Positions 34,320 to 42,452 of a stretch of DNA of 64,000 nucleotides are shown here, piece by piece. The DNA comes from an uncultured Clostridium sp. (lineage in GTDB: Bacteria > Bacillota > Clostridia > Lachnospirales > Lachnospiraceae): positions 32,915 through 96,914 of the forward strand of contig CAKSBP010000006.1 in assembly GCA_934438135.1 (NCBI GenBank), in the 5' to 3' direction. The position numbers and the translations under genes were made by a program. The notes beneath the pieces are model-generated. The model saw only the letters and a list, made by a program, of their open reading frames with translations. It was not told where the DNA came from and did no database searches. Position 1 is the first letter of the stretch, and each line of letters starts with the position of its first letter.

Positions 34320-35279
34320 ATGAGTATATTTAAAAAAAAGGCGGTAGTAGAAGCTGACCAGGTACAGACTTCAGAAACTGTCGCAGAAGCAAAGGAAAAA
34401 GAAGAAAACCGTTATTTGAAAGAAGGCATTGCAAAGATTAGTAAAAGCATGAAAGATTATATAGATGCTGAAGACGAAACCACAGCATGCCTTGGAGAGG
34501 TAAAAGAAGGATTTGATTCTGCTCATACGCAGATTATAGAGGTAAATCATTCTTTTGATACAGTTGGTGAGCATTTTACGAAGTTTAATGAATGTGTATC
34601 TGGAATCAGCGATGCAATGAATAAGTCTGGAGATGCTGTCCAGAAAGTAGATGCTCAGATGCAGGAATTTTTTGATAAGCTGAATGAGAGTTGTAATCAG
34701 TTGGATTCTATTACTACTACGTTTAATAATCTGGAAGAAGATTTTGGCCATATTCAGGAAATGTCCAATAGTATCAATGGAATCGCTTCGAATACGAACC
34801 TTCTTGCTTTGAATGCATCGATTGAAGCAGCAAGAGCAGGAGACGCAGGACGTGGATTTGCCGTAGTAGCAGAAGAAATTCGTGAATTATCCACTTCTAC
34901 AACTGGAATGGTTAAAGGCATTGATGAAGGTGTCAAGGCATTGTATGAAAGCCTTGAAGTTCTAAAGAAAGAGATTCATAGTTATAAAGAAGCGATTCTT
35001 TCTAACATTTCTCAGTCTGAAGAAGTTAAGAATAATGTAAAAGAAGTAGCAGAGTATACTAAACAGGCAAAGTGTGCAAGTAATGAACTAATGCAGGGTA
35101 CAAAGAATTCCAGTGCAGAATTTGAAAAAGTAACCAAACGTGTCAGCACAATTGCAGCAGATGTTCAGTCTTATGGAGATATTCTTGTTGAGTTAAGTGA
35201 AAAAGTTGGAACACGTTCTGAAGCAGCAGCATCACTTACTGCGGCAATGCAGGATTTACAAAGTAAAGCGGTTCAATAA
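34320..35279 (+). CDS. Soluble methyl-accepting chemotaxis protein
   Basis: A 319-residue receptor with no transmembrane helix or HAMP domain. Residues 20-150 are helical; the signalling tip is at about 155-195 with INGIASNTNLLALNASIEAA followed by RGFAVVAEEIREL. It should form a cytoplasmic array that signals through CheA/CheW, perhaps sensing an internal cue with its N-terminal helices. GGGGGACTTGAA precedes the start, a possible flagellar-type promoter lies at 34139, and a strong terminator follows. Confidence 0.88.
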   Translation: MSIFKKKAVVEADQVQTSETVAEAKEKEENRYLKEGIAKISKSMKDYIDAEDETTACLGEVKEGFDSAHTQIIEVNHSFDTVGEHFTKFNECVSGISDAMNKSGDAVQKVDAQMQEFFDKLNESCNQLDSITTTFNNLEEDFGHIQEMSNSINGIASNTNLLALNASIEAARAGDAGRGFAVVAEEIRELSTSTTGMVKGIDEGVKALYESLEVLKKEIHSYKEAILSNISQSEEVKNNVKEVAEYTKQAKCASNELMQGTKNSSAEFEKVTKRVSTIAADVQSYGDILVELSEKVGTRSEAAASLTAAMQDLQSKAVQ

Positions 35280-35300
35280 ATAGTATAAAGTAGGAAAATA

Positions 35301-35347
35301 AGCAGAGCGATACAATTTGTTTTGAAAAATGTATCGCTCTGCTTGCT
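35301..35347 (+). terminator. Terminator after the chemotaxis receptor gene
   Basis: Fourteen-bp perfect stem AGCAGAGCGATACA/TGTATCGCTCTGCT with a 15-nt loop and a T-rich tail. Confidence 0.85.
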
Positions 35348-35429
35348 TTGCATAAGCTTTACAGAAATGTAAAAAAAATTTGATTTTTACATATTCACTT
35401 TACAAACATTTAAAAAACTCAATATTAAA

Positions 35430-35484
35430 TTTACAGAAACCTTACAAATCTTTTGTAATGGGTTTTACATAACTCCTTTATTAT
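35430..35484 (+). promoter_or_regulatory. Pho-box promoter of the Na/Pi transporter and phoPR
   Basis: TTTACA at 35430, CTTACA at 35441 and TTTACA at 35464, in steps of 11 and 23 bp, then a -10-like TATTAT at 35479-35484, 9 nt after the last repeat. More TTTACA copies lie at 35358, 35386 and 35399. TTTACA-type direct repeats with about 11-bp period are the binding pattern of PhoP/PhoB. The same geometry occurs before pstS. Confidence 0.65.
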
Positions 35485-35550
35485 AAAAGTAAAGATAGAT
35501 AATCATTAGATGTTATGTCTTATAAAATAAAAAAGTAAGGAGTAAATGAC

Positions 35551-37305
35551 ATGGATATTTTTGGATTGTTATCAATGATAGGAGGACTCGCATTATTCCT
35601 GTTTGGAATGAACGAAATGGGAGACGGATTAGAAAAAGTATCTGGTGGAAAACTGGAAAAAATTCTTGAAAAACTGACTTCTAATCCAATCAAAGCAGTA
35701 CTGCTTGGCGCAGGTGTTACAGCCGTGATTCAATCATCCTCAGCTACAACCGTAATGGTAGTCGGTCTTGTTAATTCAGGAATTATTAAACTTTCCCAGT
35801 CCGTTGGAATTATCATGGGTGCCAATATTGGTACAACAGCAACTTCCTGGATTTTAAGTCTTACTGGAATCCAGAGTGAAAACTTTTTTATGAAGATGTT
35901 AAAACCATCCTCTTTCTCACCAATCATTGCAGTAGTCGGAATTTTACTTCTGATGTTTGCAAAGAAAGAAAAGAAAAAAGATGTTGGAATGATTTGTATT
36001 GGTTTTGCAATTTTAATGTTTGGTATGGAAGCAATGAGTGATGCAGTAAAGCCGCTTGCAAATGTTCCTGAATTTACCAATATATTGGTGAAGTTCTCTA
36101 ATCCATTGCTTGGTATGCTGGCAGGTACCTTGCTTACAGCTGTGATTCAGAGTTCTTCTGCATCAGTAGGTATTTTACAAGCATTATGTGTAACTGGTTC
36201 CGTAACTGTAGGAACAGCGATTCCAATTATTATGGGACAGAATATTGGTACTTGTGTAACTGCACTGATTTCTTCCATTGGCGCGAAGAAAAATGCAAAA
36301 CGTGCTGCCTTTGTACATTTTTATTTTAATATACTTGGTACGATTATCTTTATGGCAGTCTTCTATACAGCAAATGCCTTTGTACATTTTTCCTTTTTAC
36401 CACATGCAGCCAATGCAGCAGAGATTGCAGTTATTCATAGTGTATTCAATATTTCTGCAACGATTATTCTGCTTCCTCTTCACAGAGTGCTTGAAAAACT
36501 GGCATGCCTTACTGTACGTGCAGATGATGATGAAACAGCAGGTGAAATAATTCAGACACTGGATGCACGTTTCCTTGATACACCAGGGTTTGCTATTGAT
36601 AAATGTAAATTAGCAGCTGTAGATATGGCAAAACTTGCACAGAAAAACTTATTTGAAGCAATTGATTTATTAGATAATTTTAACCCAGATAAAATGCAGG
36701 AAATTGCAGAACGAGAAAATCTGGTTGATAAATATGAAGATGAATTGGGAACCTATTTAGTAAAGTTAAGCAGTAAATCCCTTTCCGAAAAAGACAGCCC
36801 AAATATTTCCATGCTGCTTCATTCCATTGGAGATTTCGAACGAATTTCCGACCATGCTTCCAATATTTCCGAAGCTGCTCAGGAGATTTATGAAAAGGGA
36901 CTGAAATTCTCCGAAGAAGCAAAATCTGATTTAGAGATTTATAAGAAAGCTATAAAAGATATTGTAGAGAAATCCATTATGGTTTATGAATCAGAAGATA
37001 CAAATATGGCAAAAGAGATTGAACCAATGGAAGAAGTGATTGACTGCCTGAACCTTCAGGTGAAAGACAGACACATCAAACGTCTTCAGGAAGGAAAATG
37101 TACCATTGAACTTGGTTTTGTAATTTCTGATTTATCGGTTAACTTTGAACGAATTTCTGACCACTGTTCTAATATTGCAGTTGGTCTCATTCAGACAAAA
37201 GCAAATGGATTTGATACACATGAATATCTGCTTACTATGAAGAGCGAGGCAAATAAGTTCTTTCAGACCCAGTTTAATAAATATCAATTATTATATAAAT
37301 TATAA
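35551..37305 (+). CDS. Na+/phosphate cotransporter with C-terminal PhoU-like domain
   Basis: A 584-residue membrane protein of the NptA/YjbB family. Two inverted repeats each contain the QSSSA motif (IQSSSATTVMVVGL at about 60 and IQSSSASVGILQAL at about 200) within eight or so helices. The C-terminal 250 residues are a cytoplasmic PhoU-like helical domain with ERISDHASNISE and ERISDHCSNIAVG metal-binding motifs. It imports (or in some bacteria exports) phosphate using sodium. It is preceded by Pho boxes and followed 37 nt later by phoP. Confidence 0.92.
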   Translation: MDIFGLLSMIGGLALFLFGMNEMGDGLEKVSGGKLEKILEKLTSNPIKAVLLGAGVTAVIQSSSATTVMVVGLVNSGIIKLSQSVGIIMGANIGTTATSWILSLTGIQSENFFMKMLKPSSFSPIIAVVGILLLMFAKKEKKKDVGMICIGFAILMFGMEAMSDAVKPLANVPEFTNILVKFSNPLLGMLAGTLLTAVIQSSSASVGILQALCVTGSVTVGTAIPIIMGQNIGTCVTALISSIGAKKNAKRAAFVHFYFNILGTIIFMAVFYTANAFVHFSFLPHAANAAEIAVIHSVFNISATIILLPLHRVLEKLACLTVRADDDETAGEIIQTLDARFLDTPGFAIDKCKLAAVDMAKLAQKNLFEAIDLLDNFNPDKMQEIAERENLVDKYEDELGTYLVKLSSKSLSEKDSPNISMLLHSIGDFERISDHASNISEAAQEIYEKGLKFSEEAKSDLEIYKKAIKDIVEKSIMVYESEDTNMAKEIEPMEEVIDCLNLQVKDRHIKRLQEGKCTIELGFVISDLSVNFERISDHCSNIAVGLIQTKANGFDTHEYLLTMKSEANKFFQTQFNKYQLLYKL

Positions 37306-37342
37306 TCGGATAAACTCATATTCTTAGAAAGAAGGTTTCTAA

Positions 37343-38014
37343 ATGGCTCAGATTTATGTTGTTGAAGATGATAAAAATATACGAGAGATAGAAAGCTATG
37401 CATTAAAAAACTCTGGACATATGGTTTCTGAATTTGTTTGTGCAAAAGACTTTTATAAGAAGATTTCAGAAAAGGTACCGGATTTGATTCTGCTAGACAT
37501 TATGCTTCCAGATGAGGATGGACTTGAAATTGTGAAAAAGCTACGTATGTCAATGGATACACGAAGAATTCCTATTATAATGGTATCAGCAAAATCTGCT
37601 GAGATTGATAAAGTAAAAGGATTTGATCTTGGAGCGGATGATTACCTAACTAAGCCGTTTGGTGTTATGGAACTGGTTTCCAGGGTGAAAGCACTGCTTC
37701 GAAGAAGCAGCAGTGATGAAGAGGAAAAAGCTCTTTCCTTTGGTGATGTAGTGATTGACGGCCAGAGGAGAAAAGTTTTTATCGCGGATCAGCCATGTGA
37801 ATTGACTTTCAAAGAATATGAATTATTAAAGCTTCTTATTAAAAATGCTGGAATTGTAATCTCCCGTGACATTATTATGGATAAAGTATGGGGCTGTAAT
37901 TTCGAAGGGGAATCCAGAACCCTGGATATGCATATTAAGACATTGAGACAGAAAATGAAACAGTCTGAAGTAAAAATTAAGACCGTTAGAAATGTTGGTT
38001 ATATGATAGAATAA
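37343..38014 (+). CDS. phoP: Phosphate-regulon response regulator (PhoP/PhoB type)
   Basis: A 223-residue OmpR-family regulator. The receiver has DDKN, phospho-acceptor Asp in LILLDIMLPDEDG (about 50-55) and Lys in YLTKPFG. The winged-helix domain ends with RTLDMHIKTLRQKM. Assignment to the phosphate system rests on context: it lies between a Pho-box-controlled Na/Pi transporter and the pst operon, and is followed by a kinase with PhoR layout. AGAAAGAAGG precedes the start. Confidence 0.85.
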   Translation: MAQIYVVEDDKNIREIESYALKNSGHMVSEFVCAKDFYKKISEKVPDLILLDIMLPDEDGLEIVKKLRMSMDTRRIPIIMVSAKSAEIDKVKGFDLGADDYLTKPFGVMELVSRVKALLRRSSSDEEEKALSFGDVVIDGQRRKVFIADQPCELTFKEYELLKLLIKNAGIVISRDIIMDKVWGCNFEGESRTLDMHIKTLRQKMKQSEVKIKTVRNVGYMIE

Positions 38015-38017
38015 AAA

Positions 38018-38059
38018 TTACTACAGCCATGCCGAAAATCGTCTGCATGGCTGTAGTAA
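38018..38059 (+). terminator. Strong hairpin between phoP and phoR
   Basis: Fifteen-bp perfect stem TTACTACAGCCATGC/GCATGGCTGTAGTAA with a 12-nt loop, followed by AATTCAT rather than a T run. It may act as partial terminator or transcript-stabilising structure inside the operon. Confidence 0.55.
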
Positions 38060-38086
38060 AATTCATGAAAAGCGGGAAATTACATT

Positions 38087-39418
38087 ATGAAGAAAAAAAT
38101 TAACATTCATTTATTAGGTATTGCAACGTTAGCTATTTTATCAACACTTATCCTTGTTTCTGCAGTTTATTATGATCTTTTAAAGAAGCAGGTATTTTAT
38201 GATTTAAAATGTTACGCTCATATATTGAATATTGTAGATGAACAGATGAGTCTGGAGAAGAACAATTACGGAGCTGAAATGAAGGAACTTCGTATTACCA
38301 TCGTGAATCCAGACGGCAGTGTCAAATATGACAGTGAAGCGGATGTAGGAACCATGGGAAATCATAAGAACCGTCCTGAGATTTTCCAGGCAATGAAAGA
38401 TGGGAAGGGCGAAGACGTGCGTTACTCCCAGACATTACGGACAAGTACATTTTATTATGCAGAAAAACTGGATGATGGCTCTGTTTTAAGAGTGGGAAAA
38501 GAGACTAGCAGTGTTTATGCTGCATTTACAAATGTTCTGCCTATATTTGCTGTGATTGTAATTCTACTTTTTGTGATTTGTATTATTTGTGCTTATCTTA
38601 TTACAAAAAGCCTGGTTTCTCCCATAGAGGATATGGCAGACAACCTCAATAAGAGTGATATCCAGCCCAAATATAAAGAACTGATTCCTTTTGTAAATGC
38701 AATTCAGAAGCAGCATCGGGATATTATTCAAGTGTCTCAGATGCGTCAGGAGTTTACCGCAAATGTGTCTCATGAATTGAAAACACCACTGGCATCTATT
38801 TCGGGCTATTCTGAGCTGATTGAAACAGGAGTAGCATCTGGCGATGATGTGATTCATTTTGCCCATGAAATCCATCAGAATACAAATCGTCTTCTTGTAT
38901 TAATAAATGATATTATCCGGCTTTCTCAGCTGGATTCTGTAGATTTCCAAATTGAATTAGAAGATGTGAATTTATATGAAGTAGCTCAGGACTGCGTTGA
39001 CATGCTCTATATGAACGCCGGTCAGCATAACGTAGAACTGAATTTTACAGGAGATGAAGTGGTTATACGTGGAAACGGTTCTATGCTGGAGGAAGCCCTT
39101 TACAATTTAATTGATAATGCAATCCGCTATAATAAAGAAAACGGAAAAGTAACGGTTCGTGTAGAAGAAGATTCCAAGGAAGCCCGATTCATCGTAGAGG
39201 ATACGGGAATCGGTATTTCTCAGGAGGACAAAGAACGAATATTTGAACGTTTCTATCGTGTCGATAAAAGTCGATCCAAACAAACAGGTGGAACCGGCCT
39301 TGGTCTTGCTATTGTAAAACACATTGTTCTCAAACACGATGCGAAAATAGAAGTAGAAAGTGAGCTCGGTCAAGGAACCCGAACTACTATCCGTTTCCCT
39401 AAAGATAATGAAATATAA
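38087..39418 (+). CDS. phoR: Phosphate-regulon sensor histidine kinase (PhoR type)
   Basis: A 443-residue kinase. Transmembrane helices at about 8-27 and 150-175 flank a short extracytoplasmic domain (about 120 residues, NNYGAEMKELRITIVNPDGS). The H box is NVSHELKTPLASISGYSEL (about 226), the N box NLIDNAIRYNKENG, and G boxes DTGIGIS and GTGLGLAIVKH are intact. No clear PAS domain is visible between helix 2 and the H box. Its role in phosphate sensing is inferred from its position after phoP and before pstSCAB-phoU. A strong terminator follows. Confidence 0.87.
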   Translation: MKKKINIHLLGIATLAILSTLILVSAVYYDLLKKQVFYDLKCYAHILNIVDEQMSLEKNNYGAEMKELRITIVNPDGSVKYDSEADVGTMGNHKNRPEIFQAMKDGKGEDVRYSQTLRTSTFYYAEKLDDGSVLRVGKETSSVYAAFTNVLPIFAVIVILLFVICIICAYLITKSLVSPIEDMADNLNKSDIQPKYKELIPFVNAIQKQHRDIIQVSQMRQEFTANVSHELKTPLASISGYSELIETGVASGDDVIHFAHEIHQNTNRLLVLINDIIRLSQLDSVDFQIELEDVNLYEVAQDCVDMLYMNAGQHNVELNFTGDEVVIRGNGSMLEEALYNLIDNAIRYNKENGKVTVRVEEDSKEARFIVEDTGIGISQEDKERIFERFYRVDKSRSKQTGGTGLGLAIVKHIVLKHDAKIEVESELGQGTRTTIRFPKDNEI

Positions 39419-39432
39419 TTTATTTTCCAACT

Positions 39433-39478
39433 AAAAGCGTGTGCAAATGGTTTTTTTCATCATTTGTACACGCTTTTC
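39433..39478 (+). terminator. Terminator after phoR
   Basis: Seventeen-position stem AAAAGCGTGTGCAAATG/CATTTGTACACGCTTTT (one mismatch) with an 11-nt loop. Confidence 0.85.
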
Positions 39479-39547
39479 TATTCCTGATCATTTCCTTCCT
39501 ATTCTGTGTTTCCACCCCAAGCCGGTTTACTATGATTTCGCATAAAC

Positions 39548-39591
39548 TTTACATAGAAAGGCTTTTGGATTTTACTTCCTACCTTTATAGT
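39548..39591 (+). promoter_or_regulatory. Pho-box promoter of the pst operon
   Basis: TTTACA (39548-39553) and TTTACT (39571-39576) are 23 bp apart, followed 9 nt later by TATAGT (39586-39591). This spacing is identical to that before the Na/Pi transporter (35441, 35464, 35479). PhoP control is inferred. Confidence 0.6.
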
Positions 39592-39627
39592 GGATACCGT
39601 AAAGAAAAGAAAAAATGAGATTACAGT

Positions 39628-39656
39628 TTGACCGCACCATTCATAACTAAGATAAA
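39628..39656 (+). promoter_or_regulatory. Possible second pst promoter next to the RNA element
   Basis: TTGACC (39628-39633), 17 bp, GATAAA (39651-39656). The -10 is poor (4/6), but the predicted start (about 39663) coincides with the beginning of the conserved RNA element, as at the tilS copy. Confidence 0.4.
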
Positions 39657-39660
39657 AGAA

Positions 39661-39782
39661 TGGCTGGCAGATGATTCATGCCGGGCGTATCGCCCCATAG
39701 ACACCATCCGGCAATATGCACTGAGTGGTTGGAAATTTAGTACACATTACCGGGTAGTGTCTGCATGGCTGAACTGTAACAG
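39661..39782 (+). ncRNA. Conserved structured RNA element, copy 2 (before pstS)
   Basis: About 122 nt similar to 6145-6268. Shared blocks: ATTCATG, ATAGACACCATCCGGCAAT (39697-39715) and GTCTGCATGGCTGAACTGT. The small hairpin is GGGCG-TAT-CGCCC (39683-39695). The long stem pairs AGACACCATCCGG (39699-39711) with CCGGGTAGTGTCT (39750-39762) with one mismatch; several pairs differ from copy 1 but pairing is kept. The inner loop is unlike copy 1. It ends about 20 nt before the pstS ribosome site. Family not recognised. Confidence 0.6.
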
Positions 39783-39812
39783 ACTATGAATGAAAAGATG
39801 GAGGTAGAATTT

Positions 39813-40706
39813 ATGAGAAAATTTTTAGGAATTGCATGTACAGTAGTGTTAGGAATTGCACTCTTAACAGGATGCGGAAACAAATCAGATAGTAAGAATT
39901 CAAAGGGTGCAGGATTTGATAAATCACAGACAATTTCCGTTGTATCCAGAGAAGATGGTTCTGGAACAAGAGGTGCATTTATTGAACTGGTTGGCGTAGA
40001 AGAAAAAGACGCAGAAGGTAATAAAGTAGATAACACAACAGATGAAGCAGTTATTACAAATAGTACAGAAGTCATGATGACAACAGTAGCTGGAGACCCA
40101 AATGGAATTGGTTATGTTTCGCTTGGTTCTTTAAATGATAGTGTTAAAAAATTAAAAATTGATGGTGCAGAAGCAACAGTAGATAATATTAAGAGTGGAG
40201 AATATAAAGTAGCAAGACCATTTAATATCGTAACAAAAGATAATAAAAATAAAGTGGCAAAAGATTTTATGAACTACATTTTAAGTGCTGATGGACAGAA
40301 AATTGTAGAAGATGCAGGTTACATTTCTGTATCAGATGCAGCTGCATTTAGTGGAAACAATCCATCTGGTAAAATTGTAGTATCTGGTTCTTCTTCTGTT
40401 ACACCAGTTATGGAAAAATTGCAGGAAGCTTATATGGCACTAAATGCAAATGCACAAATTGAAGTACAGGAAAGTGATTCTTCCACAGGTATTGCAGATG
40501 CAATTGCAGGGAACTGTGATATCGGTATGGCATCCAGAGATTTAAAAGATGAAGAAACATCAAGCGGATTAACAGTAACTCAGATTGCAATGGATGGTAT
40601 TGCAGTAGTTGTAAATATAGAGAATACAATTGATGAACTTTCAACAGAGCAGGTTAAAAATATCTTTACAGGTAAAGTGACAACCTGGGAAGATGTTGAT
40701 AAATAA
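39813..40706 (+). CDS. pstS: Circularly permuted phosphate-binding lipoprotein PstS
   Basis: A 297-residue lipoprotein (signal with lipobox LLTGC, Cys21). All PstS parts are present but in swapped order. Residues 38-175 carry the part normally in the second half: SREDGSGTRGAF (45-56), TTVAGDPNGIGYVSLGSL (90-107), RPFNIV and ADGQKIVEDAGYISV. Residues 186-297 carry the usual first half: GKIVVSGSSSVTPVMEKL (186-203), DSSTGIADAI, CDIGMASRDLKDEE, AMDGIAVVVN and IFTGKVTTWEDV, which ends the protein. The phosphate-binding loops are therefore kept. I chose ATG 39813, after GGAGGT. It heads the pst operon; pstC follows after 36 nt. Confidence 0.93.
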   Translation: MRKFLGIACTVVLGIALLTGCGNKSDSKNSKGAGFDKSQTISVVSREDGSGTRGAFIELVGVEEKDAEGNKVDNTTDEAVITNSTEVMMTTVAGDPNGIGYVSLGSLNDSVKKLKIDGAEATVDNIKSGEYKVARPFNIVTKDNKNKVAKDFMNYILSADGQKIVEDAGYISVSDAAAFSGNNPSGKIVVSGSSSVTPVMEKLQEAYMALNANAQIEVQESDSSTGIADAIAGNCDIGMASRDLKDEETSSGLTVTQIAMDGIAVVVNIENTIDELSTEQVKNIFTGKVTTWEDVDK

Positions 40707-40742
40707 GGAATTAAAGAAGATAAATTGAAGGAGGCCAGATAG

Positions 40743-41594
40743 ATGAGGAAGTATACAGAAAAAATAATGAAAAATGTGTTTCTGCTGGCTGCCTGTGTTT
40801 CAATATTTGCTGTAGCGTTAATATGTATATTCCTGTTTGCCAATGGTGTTCCAGCCATTGGCAAAATAGGATTTAAAGAATTTGTGTTCGGTAAAATTTG
40901 GAAACCTGGTAACGGCATATACGGAATTTTCTCAATGATAATTGGAAGTATCTATATTACATTGGGTGCCATTTTAGTAGGAGTTCCGTTAGGAATTCTC
41001 ACAGCAGTATTTATGGCTAAGTTCTGTCCTGCACCGATTTACAAATTCCTAAAGCCGGCAGTAGAACTGATGGCAGGTGTTCCATCTGTCATCTATGGAT
41101 TTTTTGGATTAGTAATACTGGTACCTTTTGTAAGAAATAACTTTGGCGGAAATGGAAGCAGTATTCTGACTGCATCGATTTTACTTGGAATGATGATTCT
41201 TCCAACTATCATCAGTGTATCAGAATCTGCAATCCGTGCCGTACCGGAAAGTTATTATGAAGGTGCACTTGCATTGGGAGCAACTCATGAGCGGAGCGTA
41301 TTTCTTGCAATGCTTCCCGCTGCAAAATCAGGAATTTTCGCAGCGGTGATTCTCGGAGTGGGAAGAGCAATAGGAGAAACAATGGCAGTTATTATGGTTG
41401 CAGGAAATCAGGCAAGAGTACCAGATAGTATTTTAGAAGGTGTCAGAACTCTGACAGCAAATATTGTACTTGAAATGGGATATGCATCAGGACTGCATCG
41501 AGAAGCGTTAATTGCAACAGGTGTTGTATTATTTGTATTCATTCTGATAATTAATCTGCTGTTTTCATTATTGAAAAGGAGGTCTGCAAAATAA
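40743..41594 (+). CDS. pstC: Phosphate ABC transporter permease PstC
   Basis: A 283-residue inner membrane permease with six hydrophobic segments. The binding-protein-dependent loop is at about 150-190 (ESAIRAVPESYYEGALALGATHERS in family form). VELMAGVPSVIYGFFGL is a PstC/PstA signature. AGGAGG precedes the ATG. It pairs with PstA, whose start overlaps its stop by one base. Confidence 0.94.
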   Translation: MRKYTEKIMKNVFLLAACVSIFAVALICIFLFANGVPAIGKIGFKEFVFGKIWKPGNGIYGIFSMIIGSIYITLGAILVGVPLGILTAVFMAKFCPAPIYKFLKPAVELMAGVPSVIYGFFGLVILVPFVRNNFGGNGSSILTASILLGMMILPTIISVSESAIRAVPESYYEGALALGATHERSVFLAMLPAAKSGIFAAVILGVGRAIGETMAVIMVAGNQARVPDSILEGVRTLTANIVLEMGYASGLHREALIATGVVLFVFILIINLLFSLLKRRSAK

Positions 41595-42451
41595 TGAGTC
41601 CGAAAACTATGCTTCGTAATAAATTAAACAGGCCAGGCTCACTGATTGTAAGGCTTCTGGTATATACATCAGCACTTATAGCAATGTCTGCTATCGTATT
41701 CTTGATTCTGTATATTCTGATAAAGGGAATTCCTCATTTATCGCCAGAATTATTTTCATGGAAATATACATCAGAGAATGTATCGATGATGCCGGCAATT
41801 ATTAATACACTTAGTGTTACAGTGATTGCTCTTATTATCTCGATTCCGTTAGGAGTATTTGCGGCAGTATATTTGGTTGAGTATGCGAAGAAAGGAAATA
41901 AACTGGTAAAGCTTGTCCGTATTACTGCAGAAACACTAACTGGAATTCCTTCTATTATATATGGTTTGTTTGGTATGTTATTTTTTGTCAGGACACTGGG
42001 ATGGAATTATTCTATACTGGCAGGTTCCTGTACCGTAGCAATTATGGTTCTTCCTGTTATTATGCGAACGACAGAAGAAGCACTGCTCTCTGTGCCGGAT
42101 ACTTACCGGGAAGGAAGTTTTGGTTTAGGAGCTGGAAAATTAAGAACGGTATTCCGGGTTGTACTTCCACCGGCGATGCCAGGAATTTTATCTGGTATTA
42201 TTTTATCAATTGGACGTATTGTTGGAGAAACAGCAGCATTGATTTATACAGCAGGAAGTGTAACAAGTGCACCAAAAAACGTATTTTCTCCAGGAAGAAC
42301 ATTGGCGGTTCATATGTACAGTCTTTCCAGAGAAGGACTTCATGTGGAGCAGGCATATGCAACAGCGGTGGTACTTGTTATTATTGTCATCATTATTAAT
42401 AGTTTATCAGGTCTGGCAGCAAAAAAAATAGGAAAAGTGAGTGGTAAATAG
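41594..42451 (+). CDS. pstA: Phosphate ABC transporter permease PstA
   Basis: A 285-residue permease, six transmembrane segments, with AETLTGIPSIIYGLFGM and the coupling loop LLSVPDTYREGSFGLGAGK. ATG overlaps the pstC stop (TAATG), showing translational coupling. pstB begins 1 nt after its stop. Confidence 0.94.
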   Translation: MSPKTMLRNKLNRPGSLIVRLLVYTSALIAMSAIVFLILYILIKGIPHLSPELFSWKYTSENVSMMPAIINTLSVTVIALIISIPLGVFAAVYLVEYAKKGNKLVKLVRITAETLTGIPSIIYGLFGMLFFVRTLGWNYSILAGSCTVAIMVLPVIMRTTEEALLSVPDTYREGSFGLGAGKLRTVFRVVLPPAMPGILSGIILSIGRIVGETAALIYTAGSVTSAPKNVFSPGRTLAVHMYSLSREGLHVEQAYATAVVLVIIVIIINSLSGLAAKKIGKVSGK

Positions 42452-42452
42452 G

